DNA from: Paenibacillus marchantiae | GTDB taxonomy: Bacteria; Bacillota; Bacilli; Paenibacillales; Paenibacillaceae | Assembly: GCF_028771845.1 (NCBI RefSeq) | Contig: NZ_CP118270.1 | Location: forward strand, 620,001 to 684,000 | Direction of reading: 5' to 3' | Length of the DNA: 64,000 nt | In this document: positions 45,462 to 54,415 of the stretch, piece by piece | How the letters are laid out: every line of letters begins with the position of its first letter | How positions within the stretch are numbered: position 1 is the first letter of the stretch | Notes under the pieces: model-generated | Told to the model about the DNA's origin: nothing | What the model saw: only the letters and a program-made list of their open reading frames with translations | The model's database searches: none | Program-made: the position numbers and the translations under genes

Positions 45462-46231
45462 TGATGCCATCCCTGTTTATCGCTCACGGTGCACCATCAC
45501 TCGCACTGGAGGAAAATGCATACACTGAGTTTCTGCAAAAACTTGGACAGGAACTGCCGAAACCCAAAGCGATCGTATTGTTCTCTGCTCACTGGGAATC
45601 TACAACTCAATTGGTTTCTTCAGTAGCCAACTACGAGACCATCTATGATTTTGGCGGCTTCCAGCCCGAGCTGTATCAGATCAAATACCCTGCACAAGGA
45701 CATGAAGAGACAACAGCGGAGATTCAGCGCCTGTTCGGGGATGCTGGTATTCCGGTGGAAAGCGACTCTGTTCGTGGTCTGGATCACGGTGCTTGGGTTG
45801 TGCTTCGCCTGCTCTATCCAAATGCGGACATTCCGGTCGTTGCTTTATCCGTGAACCGTTATCTGTCCAATGAACAGCAGTATCAGGTTGGGCAGGCACT
45901 CGCCACATTGCGTGAGCAGGACGTTCTCGTCATTGGCAGTGGTGGGACGGTACACAACCTGCGTCAGTTAAACTGGGAAAGCGCAGGCATTGACCCTTGG
46001 GCCTTGGCGTTTGACAACTGGCTGCAAGACAAACTTGTGAGCTGGGATACAGCGTCCCTATTCGCCTATGACAAGCTGGCGCCATCAGCCCAAGCAGCCG
46101 TGCCTACGCCAGAGCATTTTGTACCATTGCTGCTCGCCATGGGTGCGGGAGATCAGAACAAGCAGGCATCACTCCTGTTCAAAGCCTATCAGTATGGCAA
46201 CCTGAGCCTGTCCTGCTGGAGATTTGATTGA
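45461..46231 (+). CDS. Class III extradiol dioxygenase (DODA/LigB type)
   Basis: Non-heme Fe(II) dioxygenase of 256 residues that opens catechol-like rings. Metal ligands fit SLFIAHGAPSLALEEN (His 9 region), FSAHWES, GLDHGAWVVLR (His) and a late Glu. The DODA group is the 4,5-DOPA dioxygenase-like branch. It follows the esterase directly and is followed by a terminator. Together with the divergent XRE-cupin regulator this looks like a small aromatic-ester degradation module (inference). Confidence 0.9.
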   Translation: MMPSLFIAHGAPSLALEENAYTEFLQKLGQELPKPKAIVLFSAHWESTTQLVSSVANYETIYDFGGFQPELYQIKYPAQGHEETTAEIQRLFGDAGIPVESDSVRGLDHGAWVVLRLLYPNADIPVVALSVNRYLSNEQQYQVGQALATLREQDVLVIGSGGTVHNLRQLNWESAGIDPWALAFDNWLQDKLVSWDTASLFAYDKLAPSAQAAVPTPEHFVPLLLAMGAGDQNKQASLLFKAYQYGNLSLSCWRFD

Positions 46232-46265
46232 TCGATTGATATAACATTTTATATAAAAATAACCA

Positions 46266-46297
46266 GACACTCGTGCGAACTCTCACGGGTGTTTTTA
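46266..46297 (+). terminator. Terminator of the esterase-dioxygenase operon
   Basis: ACACTCGTG and CACGGGTGT pair, followed by TTTTT, about 35 bases past the dioxygenase stop. Confidence 0.85.
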
Positions 46298-46430
46298 GTG
46301 ATATGACCTTTTTTGCATAATGCTGGGAGTTGTAAAGCAAGCTATAATAACATTTAGTGGAAATGACCAAGCTGTAATTAAGGAATACTCTTTCTACACC
46401 TATCACATCTTTCTGGGAGGAACATTCGAA

Positions 46431-47432
46431 GTGGCTGAACAACCAATGTCTGAGAGCTTAATGTCTCTCGTCAAAAAGGGGAACACATCCTCGGCTGTAG
46501 CTATGGCAGGAAATGCTGTACTTGCACTGTGCAAAGGAGGAGCCTTTCTATTCAGTGGCAGTGGCGCCATGTTCGCCTCGGCGATGCACTCTCTAGCCGA
46601 TGCCATCAACCAAGGGTTTGTCTTTGTAGGAAGTGTGTTGTCCGAGAAAAAACCTACACGCCGCTTTCCGACCGGATTCGGGCGAGTCATCAACATTTTC
46701 TGTATGATTGCCGTTATCGTTGTTACCATTATGGCGTATGAAACGATCCATGAAGGCATTCATCTGTTACTGCATCCAGCTGCTCATTCCGGCGGTATCT
46801 GGATTAACATCGGCGTGCTGGTGCTTAACATTGTGATCGATGGAGCCATTTTGATTAAAGCAATGAAAGAAATTCTACACGAAGCACGTGCGCCCAAAGC
46901 GTCAGGTCTCGCCCTGTTCCCTGCTGCAATCAAAAATGTAGGACGTGCCGCGCCGCCAACACGCCTTGTATTTTACGAAGATATTGTAGCGGTACTCGGT
47001 GCGACACTCGCACTGATCTCTGTCGTTGTCATTGCACTGACCAATTTTGCATTGCTCGATGGAGTCGTGACAACCATTATTGGATGCCTGATGATCGCTG
47101 TCGCTTTCCGTGTAGGTTATGACAATATGATCGGACTGATTGGTGTAGCGGCTCCACAGGATGTTGAGGATAAAGTATCCCAGACCATTCTGGCAGACTC
47201 TCATGTTGCAGATATCCAGATGATGCGTATTATTCAGGAAGGTCGTTATTACCACGTTGAGGGTCTGATCGAACTGACCAAAGGATTGAGCCTTGCCGAT
47301 GCAGATGATATCAAGTTCCGTATCCAAGAGAAGTTAATGACAGATCCAGACATCGCCGATGCGGCCATCTCGATTATCGAAGATGATGGTGTGAACAGCT
47401 GGGGCAAGAAACATTCTGATGTGGTGAAATAA
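46431..47432 (+). CDS. Cation diffusion facilitator family transporter (ZnT9-like subgroup)
   Basis: Transporter of 333 residues with six membrane helices and a C-terminal cytoplasmic ferredoxin-like domain. The helix-2 metal site is HSLADAINQ; the helix-5 site reads FYEDIVAVLG, where a Glu replaces the usual His or Asp. RFPTGFGRV after helix 2 is typical of the ZnT9-like subgroup. It exports divalent metal, identity unclear. The start is the GTG at 46431 after GGGAGGAACATTCGAA; the ORF extends 37 codons further upstream without support. Confidence 0.88.
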   Translation: MAEQPMSESLMSLVKKGNTSSAVAMAGNAVLALCKGGAFLFSGSGAMFASAMHSLADAINQGFVFVGSVLSEKKPTRRFPTGFGRVINIFCMIAVIVVTIMAYETIHEGIHLLLHPAAHSGGIWINIGVLVLNIVIDGAILIKAMKEILHEARAPKASGLALFPAAIKNVGRAAPPTRLVFYEDIVAVLGATLALISVVVIALTNFALLDGVVTTIIGCLMIAVAFRVGYDNMIGLIGVAAPQDVEDKVSQTILADSHVADIQMMRIIQEGRYYHVEGLIELTKGLSLADADDIKFRIQEKLMTDPDIADAAISIIEDDGVNSWGKKHSDVVK

Positions 47433-47457
47433 GGGTCTGTTCCCTTTTATAAAAGAT

Positions 47458-47491
47458 AAAAGAAGCCTACTCTTCGCGGAGTGGGCTTCTT
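47458..47491. terminator. Bidirectional terminator between CDF and flavoprotein genes
   Basis: AAGAAGCCTACTC and GAGTGGGCTTCTT pair with one G-T pair and T/A runs on both sides. Confidence 0.9.
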
Positions 47492-47546
47492 TACATAGCA
47501 AACAACGTGACATAGCTAATATAAATCCATGGCTGCTAAAGTTGGG

Positions 47547-48179
47547 CTAAACTTGTTGGTTAGAATTCGCTGAGTGACCAGCATGGGGTTTACTTCTGCC
47601 ACCTTGCTTCATGCCCATCTTCATGAATTTATCCAGCCATTTCAGACGGAACGCCTCAGTGGAGCCTTTGATTGGACTAATTTCGGTTACACGTACCGGG
47701 GAGACCCCGCAGAATTTGAGAATATTGGATTTCATGACCCGGTGCCCTGCATGTCTGTAAATGAATCGATTGTACCAGCGTGGTGTATCCATGGTCACAA
47801 TGATGTGGGCAGACCTTCCTTTCAGCAATTTGTCCCATAGGGGTGAGTCCTCCCGATCTTTCATCGCGAATCCAGGCAAAAACACCCGATCAATAAACCC
47901 TTTTAAAATAGCAGGCATCACTCCCCACCACGTCGGATATACAAACACCAGATGGTCCGCCCATCGGATCAATTCCTGAGCTCTCACCAAATCAGGCTCC
48001 AATTCCGTCCGCTGACGGTACCCGTACTGAAGATTGAGATTAAACTGAATATGGCTCAGGTCGATCAGTTCCACAGAACTGCCCGATTGTCGGGCTCCTT
48101 TTATATAGGCTTCTGACAGTGCTTTGCAGTAACTTTGCGGATCCGGATGACCATTAATTACCAAAATATTTGACTTCAT
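47547..48179 (-). CDS. NAD(P)H-dependent flavodoxin-fold oxidoreductase (quinone-reductase-like)
   Basis: Flavoprotein of 210 residues: LVINGHPDPQSYCKALSEAYIKGA at the start, the central FVYPTWWGVMPAILKGFIDRVFLPG loop that binds FMN or FAD, and a basic C-terminus. Reduces quinones or azo compounds with NAD(P)H. ATG follows CAGGAGGAACAGATGT. It is divergent from the AraC-type regulator, 134 bases apart, and may be its target. Confidence 0.9.
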   Translation of the reverse strand: MKSNILVINGHPDPQSYCKALSEAYIKGARQSGSSVELIDLSHIQFNLNLQYGYRQRTELEPDLVRAQELIRWADHLVFVYPTWWGVMPAILKGFIDRVFLPGFAMKDREDSPLWDKLLKGRSAHIIVTMDTPRWYNRFIYRHAGHRVMKSNILKFCGVSPVRVTEISPIKGSTEAFRLKWLDKFMKMGMKQGGRSKPHAGHSANSNQQV

Positions 48180-48313
48180 ACATCTGTTCCTCCTGTATAA
48201 TAAAGTTCATGAAGGCCGAAGAAGCAGGCATATCACAAGCATAGAATGAACGCATACATAAACAAATGATCAACGGCGCCAAAACATTGCTGATTCGCGC
48301 AAAAGGGGGTAGC

Positions 48314-49357
48314 ATGAACAACCATAATCACGGTGTGTCCATTTCCATGTTGTATCCGATTATGAAGACGCTGGTGAACAAAGGGTACGAATCCGAAGCG
48401 TTTTTCGAGTACGTCAGCTTAGATCCTGCTATTATGCAGAATCCGGAAGCACGTATTCCAGTTGAAGAGTTGGAACGGATTATGCAGTATGCTGCGAGAT
48501 ACTCGGATGATCTGTATTTTGGATTGAACCAGGGACAACTGCTGGACTTTGCGGACCTTGGCCTTCCTGGTTACGTCATGATGCATTCCAAGACGATTGG
48601 AGATGCACTCGCTGCTTATCAACGATATAACATCATTCTATATAGTGGATTTAATCTGGATTGGAAAGTAGCCGGAACGGATCTGGTCCTTCAATTGTCT
48701 TTGCAAAATTCGGAGAAGCAGATGTCCCGTCATTGTGTGGAAGATATGGCTGTCTCGATGGTGTATTTGATCAGCAAACTGGCGAATCGCCGGGTGGAGT
48801 TAAAAGAGGTTCAGTTTAGTCATCAAGCCCCCGATGCTTCAGGCGATCTATCTCCTTATGTTGGCATATTAGGAATAGAGCCGCAATTCGGGGCTACCCA
48901 TACACTCCTGCGAATGCACAAAGACATTCTGGATCAGCCCGTATTATATTCGGATGCAAGAATGCTGAAGGTCTTTGAAACCATGGCTCAGGAAAGCAAA
49001 GATGAGCTTCATTCATCTCAATCCTTCTCTGGCAAAGTAAGTCGATGGATGATGGAGAGCCTACCAACCTTCTTTCCCACATTACAACACACCGCAGAGT
49101 ATCTGGGCGTGAGCATTCGCACACTTCAGAGCCGATTGCGTGAAGAAGATACAACGTATCATGAGATATCCGTTCAGGTACGCAAGGAAATGGCATTGCG
49201 GTATTTGCAGAAGGGAACCTATTCCGTGGGGGATATTGCGTATGCCTTACATTTTTCGGAGCAAAGCGCGTTTCAGAATGCCTTCAAAAAGTGGACGGGA
49301 CAGACTCCCGGGCAATACCGTTCCAGTCTCAAACAGCCCATGCAGCCCCGTAGTTGA
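48314..49357 (+). CDS. AraC family transcriptional regulator (OruR/ArgR-like architecture)
   Basis: Regulator of 347 residues. The N-terminal ~190 residues match the effector domain common to OruR-type AraC regulators (PEARIPVEELERIMQYAA, DLGLPGYVMMHSKTIGDAL). The C-terminal double helix-turn-helix (about 245-340) has TAEYLGVSIRTLQSRLREEDTTYHE and the hallmark DIAYALHFSEQSAFQNAFKKWTGQTPGQYR. ATG at 48314 follows GGGGGTAGC. Divergent from the flavoprotein gene. Confidence 0.92.
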   Translation: MNNHNHGVSISMLYPIMKTLVNKGYESEAFFEYVSLDPAIMQNPEARIPVEELERIMQYAARYSDDLYFGLNQGQLLDFADLGLPGYVMMHSKTIGDALAAYQRYNIILYSGFNLDWKVAGTDLVLQLSLQNSEKQMSRHCVEDMAVSMVYLISKLANRRVELKEVQFSHQAPDASGDLSPYVGILGIEPQFGATHTLLRMHKDILDQPVLYSDARMLKVFETMAQESKDELHSSQSFSGKVSRWMMESLPTFFPTLQHTAEYLGVSIRTLQSRLREEDTTYHEISVQVRKEMALRYLQKGTYSVGDIAYALHFSEQSAFQNAFKKWTGQTPGQYRSSLKQPMQPRS

Positions 49358-49408
49358 ATAATCCCGAATCCAATCCTCCTAAGGGGATTAGTGATTACAT
49401 GTTTTGAA

Positions 49409-49426
49409 CCTAGACTTTAGTCTAGG
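49409..49426. promoter_or_regulatory. Perfect palindrome upstream of the DUF5668-like gene
   Basis: CCTAGACT-TT-AGTCTAGG is an 18-base palindrome 120 bases before the start of the small membrane protein gene. No T run follows, so it reads as an operator rather than a terminator. The regulator is unknown. Confidence 0.55.
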
Positions 49427-49547
49427 TGAAGTTTAACTCCAAAGACCGAGGATACCCTTTTGCGGTTCATGGTATGCTGTGAATAACGAGAAAACATACT
49501 CCATGACCGTTCGGGAATTGATCTTGTATTGAAAAGGAGAGATATTT

Positions 49548-50048
49548 ATGGCTAAACGCACCATCCTTGCGCCTGTGCTTATTTTGCTCGGCGTGTACCT
49601 GATTTTGAACCAGGGAGGTTCACTCGGTCCAGGTACAATCTTTGCCACGTTCTGGCCCACCCTATTTGTGATTCCACTGGGGCTATTCTTCCATTGGCTC
49701 TACTTCTCCATGATTGGACGAGGGATCGGATTACTTGTTCCCGGGGGCATCTTGCTTACGGTAGGTGTTGTCTCCCAGATCGCCATGCTTTTTGGTAACT
49801 GGAGCACGATGTGGCCTGGCTTCATTCTTGCGGTAGCGGTAGGTCTGTTCGAATTGTATTGGTTCGGTGGCCGTAACAAATGGTTGCTGATTCCGATCAA
49901 CATTCTGACGGTTATCTCACTGTTATTCTTCGCCGTCATGTCGATTGGCACGATGCTGAACAGTCTGTCCTTTATCCAGCCATTCGTGGCGATTGTGCTG
50001 ATTATGGGCGGGGCATGGATCATTGTGGGTCGCAAAAAGCGCATGTAA
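49548..50048 (+). CDS. Small four-helix membrane protein (DUF5668/LiaI-LiaF-TM-like)
   Basis: Membrane protein of 166 residues with five to six hydrophobic segments, starting MAKRTILAPVLILLGVYLILNQGG, then FWPTLFVIPLGLFFHWLYF, WSTMWPGFILAVAVGLFELYWFG, WLLIPINILTVISLLFF and FVAIVLIMGGAWIIVGRKKRM. The repeats of 'W P ... G' helix pairs fit the LiaF-TM/DUF5668 family linked to envelope-stress sensing. Strong ribosome site AAAGGAGAGATATTT. Function not established. Confidence 0.8.
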   Translation: MAKRTILAPVLILLGVYLILNQGGSLGPGTIFATFWPTLFVIPLGLFFHWLYFSMIGRGIGLLVPGGILLTVGVVSQIAMLFGNWSTMWPGFILAVAVGLFELYWFGGRNKWLLIPINILTVISLLFFAVMSIGTMLNSLSFIQPFVAIVLIMGGAWIIVGRKKRM

Positions 50049-50080
50049 ACTTCTGATTGTTTCCACTTGACCACTCCGAT

Positions 50081-50191
50081 GACAGAACAACTTTTGATCG
50101 CTGTTATCTCCAGATTTTCTTGATTCCCCTTTAATAAAGGGAAAAATCCGGAGATAAAGGCGAGCGCTTCGCTTCTTCAGTTTGTTCTGTC
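50081..50191. repeat. 111-bp palindromic element (MITE-like or structured intergenic repeat)
   Basis: Nested inverted arms: GACAGAACAA at 50081 against TTTGTTCTGTC at 50181, TTATCTCC at 50104 against GGAGATAA at 50150, and CCCTTTAATAAAGGG at the centre. It is too long and too interrupted for an ordinary terminator and has no ORF. It lies between the DUF5668-like and potD genes, next to a separate terminator. Copy number elsewhere is unknown. Confidence 0.6.
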
Positions 50192-50261
50192 CTCTCCGTT
50201 AACGTGTAAACTAAATAGAACAAAACACTTGAGCTATTTGCTCTGAGGCAGAGTAAAAATG

Positions 50262-50312
50262 TAGGGGTGCAGCTCGTCATTCAATTGAAATGACGAGCTG
50301 CACCCCTATTTA
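50262..50312. terminator. Very strong bidirectional terminator between DUF5668-like and potD genes
   Basis: Twenty-base perfect arms TAGGGGTGCAGCTCGTCATT / AATGACGAGCTGCACCCCTA with a seven-base loop. T-rich sequence follows on the minus strand (CATTTTTAC) and, more weakly, on the plus strand. Confidence 0.9.
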
Positions 50313-50374
50313 TTCTAACGAACTGTACACGCGCTATTGGTGGTCATTAACTATACATCTCACTCGAATACCTT

Positions 50375-51448
50375 TTATTTGCTATGCATTTTAAATTCGA
50401 GGAACAAATCGTTATAATGCGAGAGCATTTTTTTGCCCAGATTATTGTACACTTCCAGCTTACCCGTCAGTGTCTCATCTGGATAGAATCGTTCATCCTC
50501 CGAAATATCCTCTGGCAGCAGCTTCAATGCCTCGGCGTTCGGTGTAGAGTACCCTACATATTCAGTATTACGAGCCGCATGATCAGGGTCCAGCATGAAG
50601 TTGATAAACTGATGAGCACCTTCAATATTACTCGCGGTCTTCGGAATGACCATGTTATCGAACCAAAGGTTCGAGCCTTCCTCCGGAACCACGTAATCCA
50701 GCTTGTCGTTCTCATCCATAATTTCTGACGCATCACCGGACCATACGAGTCCTACCGCCGCTTCCTCGTTTGCCAGCAGCATTTTGATCTCGTCTCCGAC
50801 AATCGCTCTGACGTTAGGCGTGAGGGTCGACAGTTTCTTCAAAGCTTCCTGCAGATGATCTTCGTTCGTATCGTTCAACGAATACCCGAGGCTGTTCAGC
50901 CCCATGCCCATGACTTCACGGGCACCGTCGAGCAGCAAGATTTGATTTTTCAAACGTGGGTCCCACAGATCATTCCAGCTCTCAAACGTTAACCCATCGA
51001 CCAGTTCAGGATTGTACACAATACCCACCGTTCCCCAGAAGTAAGGGATGGAGTACTTGTTGCCCTCATCAAAGGATAGGTCCATAAACCGGGAGTCGAT
51101 GTTGCTTAGATTGGGCAGCTTGCTGTGATCCAGCGGAATGAGCAGGTTTTCCTCTTTCATTTTGCTAATCGCATACTCAGAAGGAATCGCCACATCAAAC
51201 GTCGTTCCGCCCTGCTCAATCTTGGTTAACATCGCTTCGTTCGAATCAAACGTCTGATAGATCACCTTGATGCCGGTCTCTTGTTCAAATTCCTTCAGCA
51301 AATCGGGGTCGATATAATCGCCCCAGTTGTAAATCGTCAGCGTGTTGCCGCCGGAATACCCCTGACTCTTGTTCAGATACGAAGCGAGAATCATCAAGGC
51401 AAAGGCAGCCACAAATACAATCGCAAATGTCCGAACCAGTTGCTTCAT
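50375..51448 (-). CDS. potD: Polyamine ABC transporter binding protein
   Basis: Protein of 357 residues. The PotD fold shows TIYNWGDYIDPDLLKEFEQETGIKV and the polyamine-pocket acidic residues in TFDSNEAMLTKIEQG, VWSGDASEIMDEND and NLWFDNMVIPKTA. It binds spermidine or putrescine outside the cell. The N-terminal hydrophobic helix has no lipobox Cys, so it is a helix-anchored or secreted form. The start overlaps the potC stop (ATGA). Last gene of potABCD. Confidence 0.92.
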   Translation of the reverse strand: MKQLVRTFAIVFVAAFALMILASYLNKSQGYSGGNTLTIYNWGDYIDPDLLKEFEQETGIKVIYQTFDSNEAMLTKIEQGGTTFDVAIPSEYAISKMKEENLLIPLDHSKLPNLSNIDSRFMDLSFDEGNKYSIPYFWGTVGIVYNPELVDGLTFESWNDLWDPRLKNQILLLDGAREVMGMGLNSLGYSLNDTNEDHLQEALKKLSTLTPNVRAIVGDEIKMLLANEEAAVGLVWSGDASEIMDENDKLDYVVPEEGSNLWFDNMVIPKTASNIEGAHQFINFMLDPDHAARNTEYVGYSTPNAEALKLLPEDISEDERFYPDETLTGKLEVYNNLGKKMLSHYNDLFLEFKMHSK

Positions 51449-52251
51449 GGACGCAGCCCCCTTCCCGCAGGCGTTCGCGCTGCACGGCGGTTAATGAAGT
51501 AATACCCAACCACCAGCAGCACCGTCAGCAGGAACAGCAGCGTGGACAGCGCATTGATGGACAATGACACACCCTGCCTTGCTCTTGAATAAATCTCCAC
51601 AGAGAGTGTGGAGTATCCGTTACCCGTGACAAAGAATGTTACCGCAAAGTCATCAAGCGAGTAAGTCAATGCCATGAAGAATCCGGCAAAAATACCCGGT
51701 TTAACGTATGGAAGCACGACACGAGTTAGGATCTGCCATGATCCAGCACCCAGATCGCGCGCCGCATCCATCAATGTCGGGCTCATCTCCTGAAGCTTTG
51801 GCAGTACCATAATTACTACAATCGGCACGCTGAATGCGATATGAGACAACAATACCGAAGTGAATCCAAGCTTGATGCCAATCATGGTGAACAGAATCAG
51901 AAAGGATGCACCAATGATGACATCCGGACTAACGATCAGCACGTTATTGAGTGACAGCAACGTATTCTTGGTCCGTTTGCGCCGCACATGGTAGATCGCC
52001 AGTGCCCCTGCCACACCGAGCATCGTCGAGATCGCAGAGGACAGGAGCGCAATAATGAACGTATTCAGTACAATGATCAGCAGCCGGGTATCGGCAAATA
52101 CTTCCCTGTACCATTTCAATGTAAATCCTTCGAAACCGCGCATATGCCCGCCACTGTTGAAGGAATAGAAGATCAGATACGCAATCGGTGCGTACAGTAT
52201 GGCGAATACAACGGCCAGATAGACGTTAGACAGCTTTCCGTTTCTTCCCAT
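51445..52251 (-). CDS. potC: Polyamine ABC transporter permease
   Basis: Permease of 268 residues with six helices and the coupling motif MDAARDLGAGSWQILTRVVLPYVKPG (EAA loop). Pairs with PotB. Overlaps potB by 26 bases; ATG follows GAAGGAGGTGCGTA. Confidence 0.94.
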   Translation of the reverse strand: MGRNGKLSNVYLAVVFAILYAPIAYLIFYSFNSGGHMRGFEGFTLKWYREVFADTRLLIIVLNTFIIALLSSAISTMLGVAGALAIYHVRRKRTKNTLLSLNNVLIVSPDVIIGASFLILFTMIGIKLGFTSVLLSHIAFSVPIVVIMVLPKLQEMSPTLMDAARDLGAGSWQILTRVVLPYVKPGIFAGFFMALTYSLDDFAVTFFVTGNGYSTLSVEIYSRARQGVSLSINALSTLLFLLTVLLVVGYYFINRRAARTPAGRGLRP

Positions 52252-53059
52252 TACGCACCTCCTTCTTGCCTGATCCAGTCAGGAACATAATGATCGCCAT
52301 CGCAATAATCAAAAAGACGGCAATCGTCGAACCCATCCCCCAGTCCTGGGTGACGAGAAAATGCTGCTCAATCGCTGTTCCCAGCGTAATTACCCGGTTC
52401 CCCGCAATAAGGCGGGTAATCATGAACAAAGATAGCGCCGGAATAAATACGGCCTGACAGCCGGATTTCACTCCGCTGAGCGTCAACGGGAAGATAACCC
52501 GGCGGAACGTCAGCCATGACGATGCCCCAAGATCCCGGGCCGCATAGATCAGCGAAGGATTCATCTCTTCCAACGCGTTGAAGATCGGCAGGATCATGAA
52601 CGGAATGAAGATGTACACCGAGACAAAGATAAAGCTAAAATCGGTGAACAAAATCTGTTGCGTGCCAATGCCCACCACTTCCAGCAGGGAATTGGTCAAG
52701 CCATACGTGCCGAACAGGCCGATAAAGGCGTACGCTTTTAACAACAGATTGATCCAGCTTGGCAAAATAATAAGCAGCAGCCACAGCTGCTTGTGCTTTG
52801 TACGAGTCAGTAAATACGCCGTCGGATACGAGACCAACAGTGAGAACACTGTGATTAGAAATGCATACCAGAACGAGCTCAGGGTCATCTGCATGTACAC
52901 AGGTGTAAAGAACCGAGCGTAGTTACCCAGCGTGAAATTGCCCTCCACATCGAAGAACGAGTAATACACCACCAGCAGAACCGGAGCAACTACAAACAAC
53001 ACCATCCATAATACATATGGAATCAGATACGCATTGCGTGTACTCGCCTTAGTCTGCAT
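52226..53059 (-). CDS. potB: Polyamine ABC transporter permease
   Basis: Permease of 277 residues with six helices and the EAA motif [29 protein letters not shown] at 53059 lies inside the end of potA (11-base overlap) and gives the normal PotB N-terminus; the open frame upstream of it lacks family features. Pairs with PotC. Confidence 0.93.
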   Translation of the reverse strand: MQTKASTRNAYLIPYVLWMVLFVVAPVLLVVYYSFFDVEGNFTLGNYARFFTPVYMQMTLSSFWYAFLITVFSLLVSYPTAYLLTRTKHKQLWLLLIILPSWINLLLKAYAFIGLFGTYGLTNSLLEVVGIGTQQILFTDFSFIFVSVYIFIPFMILPIFNALEEMNPSLIYAARDLGASSWLTFRRVIFPLTLSGVKSGCQAVFIPALSLFMITRLIAGNRVITLGTAIEQHFLVTQDWGMGSTIAVFLIIAMAIIMFLTGSGKKEVRNGKKRKAV

Positions 53060-54158
53060 GAACGGCCTCTTGGTAGGCTTCCAGACGTTTATCGAACTCT
53101 TCTTCCGTCTCATTAAAGCGCATGACGTGGATGGCTTCCGGGTCAAAATACAGTCCAATACGAGCGCCTACGACGGCTTTCTTCGTGGAATGCACCAGCC
53201 ACTCATTACCCGCATCATCGTATGTGGATATCTCGTAGTGCACCCCACGGAACAGCTGGGAGTCCACGTTGACCTGCATCTTGCCCTGTTCCTCGGTTGT
53301 AATCTCCATATCCTCTGGACGGATCACAATCTCTACAGGCTCGTCCCGCTGCAAACCCTGATCGACACACTCGTACTCTGCGCCAGCGAATTCCACCACA
53401 AAGTCCTGCTTCATTTTGCCGGATACAATGTTCGATTCACCAATAAAGTCCGCCACAAAACGGTTAATCGGCTCATCATAGATATCATTCGGTGTGCCGC
53501 TCTGTTGAATGACGCCGCCGTTCAGGACAAAGATCTCATCCGACATCGCCAAGGCTTCTTCCTGATCATGTGTGACAAAAATAAACGTAATGCCCAATCG
53601 CTGTTGCAGCTCACGCAGTTCATACTGCATTTCGGTCCGCAGCTTCAGATCAAGCGCTGAGAGCGGCTCGTCCAGCAGCAAAATCTCGGGTTCATTCACA
53701 ATCGCCCGCGCAATGGCGACACGCTGCCGTTGTCCACCGGACATCTCGCCAATTTCACGGTTTTCATAGCCAGAGAGATTGACGAACTTGAGTGCTTCCA
53801 GCACTTTGCCTTGAATTTCAGCGGTTTTCATTTTTTTGATCCGCAAACCAAAAGCTACGTTCTCAAATACGTTCAAATGTGGAAATAACGCATAATCCTG
53901 AAATACGGTATTCACCTGCCGCTGGTGAGCCGGCACTTGGTTAATCAGTGCACCGTTAAAATAAATACTGCCCTGTGTCGGCTCCGCAAAGCCAGCGATC
54001 AGGCGCAATATCGTTGTTTTCCCGCAGCCTGACGGGCCGAGTAGCGTATAAAATTTACCCCGCTCAATCTCGAAACTGACCTCCTTCAATACGGCTTCAT
54101 CCTGATCGTATTGCTGGGTCACCCGGTCGAACCGGATAATCGGTTGTTGTTCTGACAT
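53049..54158 (-). CDS. potA: Polyamine ABC transporter ATPase
   Basis: ATPase of 369 residues: Walker [10 protein letters not shown] at about 38-46, signature [15 protein letters not shown], Walker [12 protein letters not shown] and H-loop FVTHDQEEA, then a TOBE domain from about 280. First gene of potABCD. A 10-bp palindrome AGGTATACCT flanked by CTTGAG repeats lies about 25 bases upstream (54181-54198) and may be an operator. Confidence 0.95.
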   Translation of the reverse strand: MSEQQPIIRFDRVTQQYDQDEAVLKEVSFEIERGKFYTLLGPSGCGKTTILRLIAGFAEPTQGSIYFNGALINQVPAHQRQVNTVFQDYALFPHLNVFENVAFGLRIKKMKTAEIQGKVLEALKFVNLSGYENREIGEMSGGQRQRVAIARAIVNEPEILLLDEPLSALDLKLRTEMQYELRELQQRLGITFIFVTHDQEEALAMSDEIFVLNGGVIQQSGTPNDIYDEPINRFVADFIGESNIVSGKMKQDFVVEFAGAEYECVDQGLQRDEPVEIVIRPEDMEITTEEQGKMQVNVDSQLFRGVHYEISTYDDAGNEWLVHSTKKAVVGARIGLYFDPEAIHVMRFNETEEEFDKRLEAYQEAVHAD

Positions 54159-54415
54159 GCTTCATTTCGCCCCCTTTAAACTTGAGGTATACCTTGAGCC
54201 TGTACACTTCTTTTCATGCATGCTTCATTACAAATCCCATCTATTATATATGATTCAGCTATATCCGCAATGGTTTTGATGTAAACGCCATGTGTTATTT
54301 CTTCTTATTCTCACAAATACAGCATACATTACGGATATATGTCGATATCTACGCATCCAAGTAGAGCGATTTCATGAGGATTTCCGAATCAAGTCATGTG
54401 AAAGGAGTCCTGTTC

